From contig JAQFVV010012402.1 of the NCBI GenBank assembly GCA_028023455.1, positions 12,508,292 through 12,572,291 of the forward strand: a stretch of DNA of 64,000 nt, read 5' to 3'. Shown here piece after piece: positions 1 to 11,933 of this stretch. The notes beneath the pieces were generated by a model. It had not been told where the DNA came from. It made no database searches and saw only the letters and a program-made list of their open reading frames with translations. The position numbers and the translations under genes are program-made. This DNA is from Epiperipatus broadwayi. Its lineage: Eukaryota > Onychophora > Udeonychophora > Euonychophora > Peripatidae. Numbering within the stretch: the first letter of the stretch is position 1; each line of letters opens with the position of its first letter.

Positions 1-76
1 TTATGTTACAGTTAGAAATCTGTAAAAAAAAAAGTTAGAAATGAAAATTGATAACAGGTCTGAAATAACATAGACA

Positions 77-724
77 TTGGAGAAACTATGGGAAAAGCTT
101 AGGGGAGAACATACAGACATATCAATTAAAGAGACATCTATCAAGGCTGTAGATGTAAGTGAAAATAAACTAGAAATGATACGTTATGCGATAGTGCCTA
201 TAAGATACAGAAATAAAAGAATAAAATTACCTATAAATATATATATAGTAAAGGGAAAAAACAATCTATTGATAGAGCGGGACTAGTTTAAAAAGTTAGA
301 CATAACTATTAATGTGAATGCAGTGAACAATGGGTCAAGCAGACAATAGATAAAGCAAAGATTTCCAGAATTATTTGCAAATGAATTAGGGCTAATAGTA
401 GTAAATCCTGTCCATACTGAGTTGGTGGAAAAAGGAAATTCTATTATTTGTAAACCAGAAAAATACTATTGGAACAAAAAGAAAAAATGGAGGAAAAAAT
501 AAGATCACTGGTTAGCAAGGGCATATTAACGCAGGTTGAGTCGGCGAATTGAGCAACACTAAGTTCAAACAGTCAAATTTAATTTGTGGGTATTATAGAG
601 TCACTGTGAACAAATATTTGAATAGAGGAGCATATCTGTGCCTAATGTAAAAGAAGTGCTAGCCAGGTTAACAGATGCAAAGTTTTTTGTGAAATTAGAT
701 CTGAATTCCACATATCATCAAAGG
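77..724 (+). pseudogene. gypsy protease end and RT fingers, broken
   Basis: Frames around 77-286 end with a motif resembling the LLGRDW segment after the retropepsin (seen as LLIERD then a stop). At about 361-460 a translation resembles the FPELF...NPVHTEL linker ahead of gypsy reverse transcriptase. At 638-724 one frame reads PNVKEVLARLTDAKFFVKLD, the usual start of the RT palm with the first catalytic aspartate in KLDLNSTYHQ. Several stops and frameshifts separate these pieces. The order matches Ty3/gypsy pol; the assignment of the first 300 bases is weaker than the rest. Confidence 0.5.
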
Positions 725-760
725 TGACTGAAAAAACGGCTTAAAATTTTAACTTTAACA

Positions 761-1060
761 ATGCCTTTTGAATTATTCAGGTGTGACAGACTTCCAATTG
801 GAATCTTCACAGCCCCAATTTTCCAAGCAAAAATTGACCACTTACTAATCGGATTAACAGAAGTCATATCATATTTTGATGATATACTAATTACAGCAGC
901 ATCAGTAAAAGAGTTGAGAGACAGGGTATTAAGAGTTAGCGAAAGACTAACTAGGGCAGGGGTTAAGTTGAATGAGGAAAAATGTGTGTGGCAAACTCAA
1001 GAATTAGTTTTTTTACACCACATCATTTCAGACAGAGGAAAAAAAGCAGTATCTGGCTAA
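761..1060 (+). pseudogene. gypsy reverse transcriptase palm fragment
   Basis: A 99-residue open stretch begins MPFELFRCDRLPIGIFTAPI, the TPFGLY...LPFGI.SAP block of Ty3/gypsy RT. It contains YFDDILIT, matching the catalytic Y-x-DD box with both aspartates kept. The segment after it (LTRAGVKLNEEKCVW) matches the thumb-proximal block with its conserved K-x-x-W-like pattern. The reading frame is lost just before (around 725-760) and after position 1060, so no functional RT is encoded. Confidence 0.8.
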
Positions 1061-1260
1061 AGTCAAAACAGTAAAAAACACAAATAAACCCCAGAACGTA
1101 AAACAATTGCAAGTGTTTTTGAGATTAGTAAACTTTTATGAACTGTCTCTAAAAACAAAGCAATGGTAGCTAAACCATTATATGACTTGCTAAGAAAAGA
1201 TCAAAAATGGCAGCAGATACAGACGCAAGAATCACTTTTTAAGAAAAAAAGACACTGTTA

Positions 1261-1600
1261 ATGTCAGATAAGTTATTTGTGCATTTCGATAGTGAGAAAA
1301 AACTGCAAATAACTACCAATGTGTCGGAATATGGGGTAGAAGCAGTATTAGTGCATCCTGGTAAAAAGGGGAACGGCCGGTAGTGTATGTTTCGCGTACT
1401 CTCTCTAATGCAGAACAAAAATTATAGTCAAATCGATAAAGAAGCATTGACTATTGTATTTGCACTTAAAAAATTTCACCAATATATATGGAGGAGAACT
1501 TTTGAAATATTTACTGATCATAAGCTGTTATTAGGTATTTTTGCCCATGACAAATTAGCGCCCGAACATCTAAGTCCAAGGATGATATACTGATGGAATA
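1261..1600 (+). pseudogene. gypsy RNase H fragment
   Basis: Two adjoining frames give the Ty3/gypsy RNase H. About 1261-1380 reads LFVHFDSEKKLQITTNVSEY and on to GVEAVLVH, equivalent to the D.S..G.GAVL block. After a frameshift, 1387-1593 reads NYSQIDKEALTIVFALKKFH followed by FTDHK, the classic Y...EKE.LA...ALKKF and TDHKPL signatures. A stop ends it at 1593. The domain therefore needs one frameshift correction and is non-functional as it stands. Confidence 0.8.
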
Positions 1601-1899
1601 TTTTGGCCGCCTATGATTACTAGTTACATTACAAAAAAAAGAAAGATATCAAGCATGTGGATGCTTTATCTCTATGCCCAGATAGACTAGAACCTATAAA
1701 TTCAGAAACGGAGGTGAATTATATAAATAGTATGAAATCAAGTATGATAAACAATGAAACAGTAGAAAAATGAACAAAGGGTAATCAAAGATACCAGATA
1801 TTAACTAAATGGATAAGAGAAGGATGGTCTAAAACAAAACCGAGTTATTTAGATCAAGGGTTTGGGTAAACAGGAAAAGGTTGTCGTATGTAAGGGATG

Positions 1900-2610
1900 T
1901 ATAATAATGAGGGATAAAACAATAATACTGCCTGCAGGTCGAAGTTGTATATTAGAATTGTTGCATAAAAGTCATCCAAGAGTAGTGAGAGCAAAAGCAT
2001 TGGCTCATAGCTACATCTGATGGCCAAAAATAAACGCTGATAATAAAAAATATATAAAGATGTGCGACATTTGCCAGACAGAAATGGCACTTTCTGCAAA
2101 GAATTATACAGCATGGTCTAAGACAAACAGAAATATGGGAGAGAATGCATATTAGCCATGCAGGCCAATCACAGGAAAAATAATATTAATAATAATAAAT
2201 GCATTTTCAAAGTAGACAGAATGTCATGAAGTAAAAAATACGAGTGCAGCAGAAACAATAAAGTATTTTCCTGAAGATACAAAGAAAAAAATTTAAAGAA
2301 GCTGCTCACATGACAATGGCAAAAAATCCCATGAAGAGGGGAGAATAATACCTCTCAAAACGTGTATATACTACCCTGTTTGTTCTGCTATTACTAACAG
2401 ATGAATGTATTTGGAATATTTAAATAAAGTTAAATTTTTCTAAAGACATTCAATACTCATATTAGATTATGGAAATAGTCCAATATAAAAATACAACTGA
2501 AACAATAAATTCTCAATACAGGAATTACCGGAAATCATAGTGTCAGATAATGCGACTGGTATGACGAGTTCTATCATACAAAAATATTTTAAAGAGAATG
2601 CAATGGCATG
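1900..2610 (+). pseudogene. gypsy integrase zinc finger and core, interrupted
   Basis: Around 1950-2110 the plus strand reads LHKSHPRVVRAKALAHSY, stop, WPKINADNKKYIKMCDICQ. This is the H-x-x-H...C-x-x-C zinc-binding domain of retroviral-type integrase. The core starts at about 2150 (INAFSK...TECHEVKNTSAAETI) and resumes after an inserted repeat at about 2515 with LPEIIVSDNATGMTS, which carries the second catalytic-region D. The insertion at 2263-2498 splits the core domain. Stops and frameshifts are frequent. Confidence 0.7.
2263..2498 (+). mobile_element. SINE-family insertion inside the gypsy integrase
   Basis: The sequence GAAACAATAAA occurs at 2252-2262 and again at 2499-2509, an exact 11-bp target duplication around 236 bp foreign to the integrase frame. 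From about 2325 on the insert aligns, with few differences, to the reverse complement of 56150-56345. Shared segments include GAAGAGGGGAG...AATA, CTATTACTAACAG/G, AATGTATTTGGAATATTTAA and TTTTTCTAAAGACATTCAAT. The tRNA-like head of the 56 kb copy is missing or too diverged to see. The insertion is therefore a 5'-truncated member of that family. Confidence 0.75.
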
Positions 2611-2843
2611 GCTGAAAAAGCAGTACAACAAATTAAAAAAAGTTTAAAAAAAAAAGTAATTATGTACATTTACAAAATATTTTGCAGAAAATAATGCTTT
2701 GGCACCATTCAACACCTTGCACAGTAGCTGGAGTTGCTCGTGCAGAACATTATCGTTAATTCATCCAGAGGAAAAAAGAACGGGCCAAAGTAAATATGAT
2801 AAATTGAAGTTCACAATTGGAGCTGTTAATATAGGTTCATGAT

Positions 2844-3161
2844 GTGTTGGGTAAAACTTACTTAAAAGGAACAGTAGAAAAGATTTTGTCGAATCATATG
2901 ATAATTATTAGGGGTGAAAATGATTTAACATATAGACGCCATGAAAACCATATTAGAGGGTGGAAAATAACAGACACATTCGATTTTGGAATGATAAATT
3001 TAGGAAGTGAAAATAAAACGTGCAACCCAAAGGCAGAGATTCAGGAAAACCAAAATTATAATGCCATTATAGAAGAAGTACCTGAAGAAAAAGACAGTTT
3101 GCAAAAGCTTATAGAATATGGTGAATTGGAAGATGTACCGTTAAGAAAAAAAATCACCTAG
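2844..3161 (+). pseudogene. gypsy integrase C-terminal domain
   Basis: A 105-residue open stretch (DVLGKTYLKGTVEKI...YRRHENHIRGW) matches the small barrel at the end of gypsy integrases. There a GP..Y.V...G..W.RH..HLR pattern precedes a poorly conserved acidic tail, and here the tail is EEVPEEKDSLQKLIEYG. The frame is open to a stop at 3159-3161, making this the best-preserved piece of the element. Its end lies about 70 bp before the purine tract, as expected for the end of pol. Confidence 0.7.
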
Positions 3162-3232
3162 ACCTATTTGGCAAAAGCGGAAACTGAATATATTTCAAAA
3201 TTATGTATAATAAAATAAATGGGGCATTTTCT

Positions 3233-3245
3233 GGAGTGGGGGAGG
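3233..3245 (+). other. polypurine tract of the gypsy relic
   Basis: GGAGTGGGGGAGG directly precedes TGTTATATTTTGG. A purine run followed by TG is the normal junction between internal region and 3' LTR in Ty3/gypsy elements. The copy has no 5' LTR in the window, so the LTR start at 3246 cannot be checked against a partner. Confidence 0.5.
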
Positions 3246-4320
3246 TGTTATATTTTGGTAAAAATATTGCTTGATTAACTATAATTTGTATATGTTATAA
3301 ACTAGGATATGTGACTCCAGAAAAAAGAGAAAAGAAAAGAAACTTAAATATAAAAAGATATTGTAAGTAAATAGCAATGAAAAAAAGATTGCTGAAAGAT
3401 AAAATAAAATGTGAATAATAAAGCAGAAAAGATCTGATGGATTTATGTATAGAAAAAGATAGTATTGTTTAATTAGAGCAGAAAGCTAATTAAAACCAAT
3501 TAAACAAGAGTAAAGAAGAAGGGTTAATAAAATCAATATTTGAAAGACTAATTGCAGGTGAAAGGAATGTACACGAACGCAATTAAAAGCTTGACGATAA
3601 TTTGGAAAAAGACAGGGGAGGGGGAGTAATCTAATGTAAATAGCTATTCCTTTTATAATAATTAAGACCAGATATTAAACAGGGAAATGTATAAACAGTG
3701 TGTGCTGAAAATAGCAGATTTTTCTTACCCTTCGTGTATGATACTGCCTGCTGTTGTGTCATGAGATGTTAAAAAAAAGGACCCAGAAAAAAAGCTGTTG
3801 GAAAAGTTGTAGTGACTTTTCTGCCACAAGAGATGTCATCCCAGAGACCAAACCTCTCAGAGACCAAACCTCTGTAGGTGCAATAGCGGGATAGGAAACT
3901 TAAATAGACCGCGCATAGTCTTATTTTTATTTGTGTACGCATGATAAGACTTCATAAGAACTGTGCAGAGTCACATTGTGAGTAGAAACAATTTGTTATT
4001 TACTCAGGTCTAAGAATAGTTAAGATAATAGTTAGTTTTTAACTGTGGGGAGTATTAGCATTTAGTAGGAAATAGTCCTTCAATTCAGACCTATTTGATT
4101 ACGTTAGTAAATGCAGAACTTTAGGAAGGGATATGAGCGTGGATAATTGCCGTTTGGTCAGTTGTTGATAGTCATCATAATTACTGAAGTCACTACCAAG
4201 TCTGCCAAAATATAAGCTGGCACAGTTTACAAGTGCCTGGAAACTAGGAATAGTGTCCAAAGCAAGTGCAGTCATCAAATTGTAGATAATGTGTTATGTA
4301 TGCTAATGTAAATAAATATA
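3246..4320 (+). repeat. probable 3' LTR of the gypsy relic
   Basis: The sequence after the purine tract has no coding potential and is richer in mixed sequence than its surroundings. It contains candidate polyadenylation signals (AATAAA near 4311). The right edge is a guess, because no second LTR is available. A short internal duplication (CAGAGACCAAACCTCT at about 3840-3870) is visible. It must end before the XPO5 exon donor at 4604. Confidence 0.4.
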
Positions 4321-4605
4321 TTGTCATCTTTATTTTAATGATTTCTTTTAAAATTTGCTGTCTATGATTTTTGTTATTTTGCTCGCATTCATCTTCTTTA
4401 TTGAATACACAACAAAATTGTATTTCAGTTTGCTTTATTTGAAACTATTATTCAAATAAAAATATCCTTTTTTGTGTATTGTAATGTGTTTTTTTAATAA
4501 AAAAAAATATATATATAACAAAGTAACATAATCACTATGAAACCATTCTTATTTCAATCTATATAAATAAATAATTAAAATTAAATTTTCCAAATTAAGC
4601 ATTAC

Positions 4606-4675
4606 CTGTTTAAGTAAAAGGGAGCAAATATGTATACTTTTATTGCACGTTGTTGCATCATTCCAAAACAGAGCA
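4606..4675 (-). CDS. XPO5: Exportin-5 exon (last XPO5 exon in the window)
   Basis: This 70-nt minus-strand exon lies between an acceptor (TTTATATAG before 4675) and a donor (GTAATG after 4606). It starts with the single base that completes the Ala codon left by the 29-nt exon at 24742-24770, then reads ALFWNDATTCNKSIHICSLL and ends LKQ in phase 0. The W-x-D...C...C...LLKQ pattern is the Exportin-5 C-terminal HEAT-repeat region, where vertebrate proteins have a W-K-D...C...LLKQ counterpart. XPO5 is a karyopherin that exports pre-miRNA and other hairpin RNAs with RanGTP. The upstream intron is about 20 kb. The next exons should lie left of the window. Confidence 0.88.
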
Positions 4676-4974
4676 CTATATAAACACAATGTTATAGAGG
4701 AACATAACCACTGGAAATAGATAATGCTTAATAAATAATAAAGAAATAAATGAATTTGAAATTATTATATAATTATTTCTAATAAAGATATACAATGGAG
4801 CCCTAATAGCTGCTGTATTTTGTTCCAGATCTTCTTGCATACATCATATATAACAGATAATAGCTCATGTTTTGTTTTAGAAACATTGATTATAATACAA
4901 TATGTATTATATTTTATGTGTATAATACTTTTCAACATGTATATATATATATATATTGTAACCTACTAGAATGA

Positions 4975-5580
4975 GATGGGGGGGGGGGGTGAGAAAGAGA
5001 AAAGAGAGAGAAAAAAGAAGAAAATGCTAATGATAAAGGGAGAAAATTATGAAATGGAGGTAAACATGATGATGATGAAAGGTACGTGGAATAGGAAGAG
5101 GGAGCAGATGATAAGGGAGGTATAGAGAGAGATGTAAATTGTATCTTAATGAAAGGAGAGAGGGATGTGAGAAAGAAAGAAGAGAAAGAGAAATATAATA
5201 CTAATAATGAAATGGAGATAATGATAATGGTAAGGATAAATGATGGAAAAGAAAAGAATCGAGGAAGAAAAGAAATGGGGAAAAGTAATAGAAATAATAT
5301 ATGTAATGGAGAGAGAAAAGAAATGAGATGATGGAAAGATATGAAAGAGAGATATAAGAAGAAGATGGAATAAAGGAGAGAGAAATGAAATGAGATGATA
5401 GAAGAAACTTTTAACGAATGTTTTAAATGGCTGAGATGATAGAAAGATATGAAAGAGAGATATAAGAAAAAGATGGAATAAAGGAGAGAGAAATGAAATG
5501 AGATGATAGAAAGAAATGACATGAAAAGAAATGGAATAAAATTGAAATGAAATGAAATAAAATATAAATGAGAGACTCTA
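4975..5580. repeat. 600-bp almost pure purine tract with internal duplication
   Basis: After a run of about ten G at 4980-4989, the plus strand is nearly all A and G up to about 5570 (GAGAAAGA, ATGAAATGAGATGATAGAAAG and similar). A unit containing AGATATGAAAGAGAGATATAAG is duplicated at 5338 and 5445, a period of about 107 bp. Long open frames on either strand here are low-complexity by-products of the strand bias, not genes. Confidence 0.85.
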
Positions 5581-8500
5581 AACGACTCGGCTCAGTGGGG
5601 TTACAATAAATTTAAAGAAAAGAGATGATGATCCAGAGATGTATAATCAAATAAAGGTCAAATCCAATACTGATGAACTATAACTACTACAGCATATTGA
5701 TATTTTAATAAACCATACAAAAGATTATCTAAAATCACTAATCAATGCTTACCATATTAGTCCTACCAATAGATTATACACTCTCTGAATAAGACCTATG
5801 ATGCTTTGCTTTAAAATATTATCTTACAGAATTATATTTACTAAAACAACAAGAGTAAATAACCTCAGGGATTTTAAAACTAACACTCTTGTGTAAAATT
5901 AAAATTTAAGTTAAGTTGCCTAATAAAGAATTACTGTGATTAATAAATAAATAAGTGACATCTTAGCTGACCATAAAATAATTATAACATGTTCAATCTT
6001 AAAATAATAAACAAAACAAATATTAATTCACAAAATTTAATGAATCAATTTAAATTTAACTAATAATGGCCTATTATCTAAGATATTACTTGAGCAGAGA
6101 AAAGAGCAAGGGTACTTTTAATGCCTTTCCATACTCACAGACAACCACTAAAGACCTCAAATGCAAATGAATTAGAATTCTTTAAATATATCAGATTTAA
6201 GATGATGATAGATGATGTGCAGTGAATATAAGATAAGGTGCAGCTTTTAAAATAATATTAATTAAAATATTCTTCTGAAGTACTAATATTGTTAATCTGA
6301 TATTGCATAATCTTTAGTCTGAAAGATATACTGATAATTTAAAAAAAAAAAATAAACTTTTAACTAAGTATTTAATTAGGTATCTGCTATAATGCAATTA
6401 TCTGTATTTATGATTCAATATGAGAATCATTTACTTTAACATAGCTTTTTTTTTTTAATTTTCAAGACAATATTAACTATATTTAATTAACTTAGAATAT
6501 ACTTGTAAATTTCTGAATTGAAGATTCAATAACTTTTACATTTTAAGATTTTGTGAACTTGGAACCCAAGACAATAATATATTCTCATATAAAAGTAAAA
6601 CAAACAAAACAAAACTTTTGAAATAATAATAATTTGATTTATTAATAATGAGAAGAAATGTTTACAAATGTGGTAGAATACAAACAATGCCAATACCGCA
6701 CTAAGATTTAATACAATTATTTGGACTCTTAACAGTTTTATTTAACTTACACTAATACACTTAATAACCTACAAAGGTTATTCACTGTTACTTTCTTTTA
6801 ATAATTATATTTTTCTCAAAAAAAAAATCTTAAATTTTAATTATCATATGTACTTAATAAGCACACTACTATCCTTCTTTATTACACTAATTGATAACAT
6901 TATTGTGTCATCTAATAATCAGAATGACACACAGAACTAGGTTTATCTTGAAAACCCTAAGCTTAATTTTATACTCCTAAACCTAACAAATGCTAAGTTG
7001 GAATAAGCATATTCAACAATATTTTTTTAAAAAAATATCATCACTAGTTTCACGGATATAACTAATATCATAGCTAGATATATGTTTAAATCAGATTAAG
7101 CTAATATTAAAACTAAACTAAATTAAGTGTATGGGGCAATCATTCATCAGAGATCAGTTATATTTTTTTAAATAACTTTAGTCCACATAAAATTATTCCC
7201 TCAATGTTTTAAAGATAATAATGTAACAGACTTACAAATCCAGTGGCGAAATTCTGGATGAAAATATTAAATTAGTATGTGTGAATTGCCACTTATACCA
7301 TATGCATATTTAACATACTTTAAAATAAATATAACTTATTGTTGGTTAGCTTGTGTGTGATAAAACTATCATAGCAACACAATTCAAACATTGATATACC
7401 TATGAGCCTTAAATTAGCTACAACTACCTGAAGAAATACATTTCCTCAAACAAGCATATCTTGTCATCACAAATCTAAAACAAATGCAACATCACCTACT
7501 GTGGTGGAATTAGCATTAAGTCATCATGAATGATAGGCAAAAAATATAAAAATACTAGACTCCTCAGAGCTGGAAAAGAATGTGGTGGTTTCCAAAATAC
7601 ATAACTATGAGGAAAAATTAAGATGTCTGGAATTCATCTTCAGAACACCCACCAGAAAAGCACAATCCTCTCATGGGATTTCCAATGCTTATAAATGTGA
7701 TCATCATCACTGAAAAATACAATACAATATCCTCTTTTTGGGAATAAGCACTATCAAATCATGGAAATACAATAAATACTATAAGGATGGAGGATTTTAT
7801 CTACTCCATAAGCATATCCAAAAACTATTACTAAGCCTAACTCTTGAGGCTAACAAATACTAACTAATAGCAAGATATATACTTCACTTTAATTAATTAA
7901 GTTATTTCTAAGAAGTCTAAAAATACAAAACGTATATCCAATGTTCGAACCAACAAAGCAAACTATGTGTCAACTGACTACTGTAGAAAATACTTTGAAA
8001 TTAAATGCATATAAAATTCTAGGCAAGGCACAATGCACACATAACAAAATATTAAATGCTAAAATATAGTAACTAGTGGACTTTTAAAATTGTAAATTAA
8101 ATGCAAGAATATTTACTTCTCGATGAATATAAAATATTTGTAATTATTATTAATATAACATTCATAAAACAAATGAATGGATATTCTCTGATAAACTTCT
8201 TTAGTAAATTTAAAATAAAAATTGAGTAAAACATCCCATTTATATGAAAATAAGACTGTGATATTTAAATCTCTATAATAAAATTATTAAATAGAAACTA
8301 GCTAGTGTAATGCTTAATAAATAAACTAAATCTACTTAAGAATGGCAAAAAAAAAAACATTTGCTCATTCAAATAAACCTATTTCGTTTTAAAATTATAA
8401 CCCTAGTTTACCTGTATATTTATGCAAAAGTGTTACAAAAAAAATTAATAGCATAAATATTTTATGGTTTTTTTTTTTAAAAAAAACCAATAAAGCAGAC

Positions 8501-11440
8501 CATAAAAAAAAAAAACATTAATTTAAGTTCATATTTCCGCTCCGTGATGATTTTTCCATTTCATAACGTGTAGACAATTTATCCAGGTTAAGATATCGAT
8601 TTGAATTCGAAGCTTCAACTAATACATTTATATACATGGCAATCATTTCCAAATGAAAATGTTCAATAGTTCATTAATAATATTTTTTTTAAACAATTTT
8701 AAAAAAAAAAATTAAATAATAAGATTAAGCCGGCATGAAACAAAATAAATTCTTCAGCTGAACACACTTTAATTTATTTATAGGATCCCGAGTTCAAAAT
8801 TGCATATAATAATAATAATATATATTTCTTTATCTGAAGTTCTTTATCCTCTTTTAGGAAAACGCTTCTTTTAAAATATAGTTTTTTAAATAGTTTCCTA
8901 ATAATATTCCAAGACGTATTTATTTTTAAAATTAATTTCCTTTGCTTACTTTTAAATATGAGAGTAGAAATTTTTTTACTGTTCAAGACATTTCTCCGTT
9001 TATATGCTATAATTAATGCCATAAAGTTATTTTTAAATACTGGCAAGTATGACCATTTATAATGTACTCAATAACTATTAATTCATTATTAATCATTATA
9101 GATTGCTTTAAAGTTTTATTTCCAAATACGTGTCCTTTCTTACGGTGTAACTAAGAATTATCCTTTAAAATGTATATATTATCTGTTTGCGTTTAGCTAA
9201 ACAAATCATTTTTATATATGTCAAGATATAAGTAATAACTTTTCTTTTTTTTTTTAAAAAAAAAAAAATCATTCTTTATAGTTTCACTGTAATCGAACGT
9301 AGCAGCTTCTTTATAATGTTCTTTTTTAAACTTTAAAAAAAAATTTCTTTTTTTTTTTTACATATACTTTTAATCTAACAGGAAAAATAATTAGCATTTT
9401 ATTTTCAAAATAGTTTAATACCACCGAACGCTTATCTATGGAAATGATTAATAGTTTGTTCCTTAACCTTATTTCCAAGTAAAGAAAATTAAACAAGTTA
9501 ATGTCATATAATATGTGAGACACTTTATTTACTTTAGACATTTTTTTTACTATAATTTCTATGCCTCGACTGAAATTCAAATTGTCAGAAAAACGGATTA
9601 CCTTTTCTTTTAGCCCTCCTTCATTACAAGACGATTTTAAATATTTTAGACAGACTTGTATTTTTTTTAGAAATATCAAGTTCTTAAAAAAAAATTACTT
9701 TTATTAACAAAATTTTTTTAAGATTCAGTACCAGTTGAATCAAAATAAGATCAGCCCCTGGATGGTCCCTCGATCTCCATTTTATCTCACAATTTTTCAT
9801 CCACCTACAATTCATTTAAAAACCAATAAAAATTATTTTTTATTAAATTTTAATATTCTGACAAACCAGCTGTGGAATCAATCTACTGACGTAATCAATA
9901 TAATTTTCCCATACCATGTGACCTTCAGCTGCAAAGTCAAAATTTTATTATTAACAAATATTATGCAACAAATGTTTTTTTAATGATATTTTACATAACA
10001 CAATAGTAATAAATATAAAATTTAAAGTTATACCCTTTATTAAACCCTTAAATATTTCATTTAAAATAATTTTATCCACACATTTGCTTTATTTACTTAT
10101 TTTAAACAATATGGGAGTTAAATTATTTTTTTATTCTTATGTTTCCATGTCTCTGCATGCACATATTCTCACATACATCTGGCATTACATTGTTTAAAAT
10201 TATTTTTAAAATTACAACAATAATATGTTAATGATTATTTAATCTAACTAACTTTTATAACTGGAATTCTAAACTACAAACTAATAATAAATATTCTTAT
10301 TTCTTTTTTTAATAAAAACTTACATATCATTTTTTTTAAAATTTATTACTTAATTATTCCAACTTAATAATAATATCTTATTATTATTCTTTAGACATTA
10401 GAATGGATTATACGATAGTTATTTTAGAATACATTTAATACTATTTATCAATTCACAATTATTTTTTTTAACATTTGCTTATGTTAAATTATTACCTAAC
10501 ATCCCTTATCAAACCAACTGACACTATTAAAATATTTAGATTATCCTATATTAACAATTAACTGAGTTAATTTCCATTTTTATCATCATTATTTTTTTTT
10601 AAATCCGAAATTTTAAACAAAAGGTTAAGCTAAGATAACCTTGATTACCTCTCGAAACTAAATGACACTTCAGTTAGGTACAATATATATATATATATAA
10701 AACACCCACATAACACAGGTCCAATTTTATGCTTTAATATGCACATACAAATTAAAACTACATGGAAAAAAAATTATATAAAATATATTGCAATTATTAT
10801 CGAAAGCATATTTATTTATATATTTTGTGTCTTCATATAAAACTTACTGTATCACGTCTATTTTTTTTTAAATACACATAATACAATAATTTCATATTTT
10901 CTATCCATAAATTCAATGCCTTACAAAAAATTATTTTTTAACATGGTTATAACTTTAGTTACTTCAGCAGTGCAAACAATAATGGCATGAATATGTTTTT
11001 CTCTTTTCATTATTTCTCTAATGAATGATTCATTTTTTTTAAATATATGAATATTTTTGAACATATTTTTTTTTCTTTCACAACAAATTGATAACTTTGG
11101 TTTTAATCCTTAAGAAAAATAAATTCTTTTAAATTACACTTAGAAAGATTTTATAAAACAAAATACTGCACTATATCAAACTTTTCAAGGAAAAAATGTA
11201 TGTGGTAACCAACAAACAAAATAGCTTTAGAATTAGTAAAGATGCTGCAAGATACTTGTCAAATTTAGTCAGTCTACAAATTTTAATGCTTATTTTTTGT
11301 TTATTATTTACCCCCCCCCTCTCTCTTTTTTGGATAGCATATAATTGAAATAATGGGTAATTCTTTACATAATATTGCTTGAAGGTTTAGAATATTTTAC
11401 TTCTAGTTATATATTATACCTTTTCCATCATCTAATTGAC
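5581..11440. other. featureless AT-rich intron
   Basis: These 5.9 kb lie in the 20-kb XPO5 intron. I see only A/T homopolymers, poly-T/poly-A palindromes (for example near 8468-8510 and 9240-9270), an (AT)n run at 10685-10700 and a short C run at 11311. Open frames at 8774-9046, 9326-9679 and 9735-9983 have pure AT-driven composition (K, N, I, F, L) and no domain signature, so I leave them out. Confidence 0.7.
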
Positions 11441-11445
11441 TTATT

Positions 11446-11640
11446 AATAATGATTCCAACATAACTGAAATAAAACAACTATATAAAAATAAATATTTCC
11501 TTTATTATTGAATTGGTTTTCACCCTATATTAGGGTCTTTTCAAAATACTTTTCTAATACAATCACATGATCCTCATATCTATGATTACTTCCTCTAATG
11601 TTCATTTTGCATAATTATTTTATATATATATAACTATTTA
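11446..11640. repeat. arm of a foldback/MITE family (partner at 16501-16630)
   Basis: The stretch from AATGATTCCAACATAACTGA to CTAATACAATCACATGAT is the reverse complement of 16501-16630 with scattered differences. Both contain a short palindrome, CCCTATATTAGGG versus CCCTAATATAGGG. A weaker match to 49200-49290 (AATCTTTTCAAGATGTCT...ACACAATCGCATGATC) puts it in the family of the large foldback at 49.1 kb. Confidence 0.7.
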
Positions 11641-11659
11641 CATATATATTACCCCCTTT

Positions 11660-11790
11660 TTTTTGTTTAATGTCCACTCCATTCATTCTTGTTGTTGCAG
11701 CTGTTATTACTATGTGATTATTCATATAGTATACAAACATGGATGGGCTGCTCACCAACACGCATTAGCCAGCATGGTGACTTTATTGGC
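11660..11790 (+). repeat. dispersed repeat, inverted copy at 27255-27390
   Basis: The core TTATTACTATGTGATTATTC and its flanks (TTTAATGTCCACT before, CAGCATGGTGACT after) recur on the opposite strand at 27255-27390 with roughly 80% identity by eye. No open frame is shared. This looks like a short non-autonomous element; its ends are not clear. Confidence 0.65.
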
Positions 11791-11933
11791 TTTTTACCTT
11801 TGAGTTTAAGATCAAAAAACACCATGATCTTTCTTCTCAGTTGCCTGATAAGGCAGAATGAATCTGTAAATAATAAATATTTTTTCAATAGATATATACA
11901 AACATGACATACAAAAATAAATCATGGTCCTTA

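Larger units (their letters stand above)
1..4320 (+). mobile_element. decayed Ty3/gypsy LTR retrotransposon (pol part and probable 3' LTR)
   Basis: Degenerate pol pieces lie in the canonical Ty3/gypsy order on the plus strand: end of protease, reverse transcriptase, RNase H, integrase zinc finger, integrase core, integrase C-terminal domain. A purine tract and a probable LTR start follow. Every domain is broken by stops and frameshifts, so the copy is dead. Gag, the 5' LTR and most of the protease lie left of the window. A SINE-like insertion with an 11-bp target duplication splits the integrase. The element sits in the intron downstream of the 4606-4675 XPO5 exon, antisense to that gene. The left boundary is unknown and the right end is approximate. 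Confidence 0.8.

Noticed and set aside
4932-5522. 196-codon minus-strand frame rich in Phe, Ser and Leu
   Set aside because: It is the complement of the purine-only tract; composition and repeats show low complexity, with no domain.
8774-9983. Three open frames of 82-117 codons
   Set aside because: Only K, N, I, F, L and Y dominate, as expected from AT-rich random sequence, and there are no motifs or splice context.
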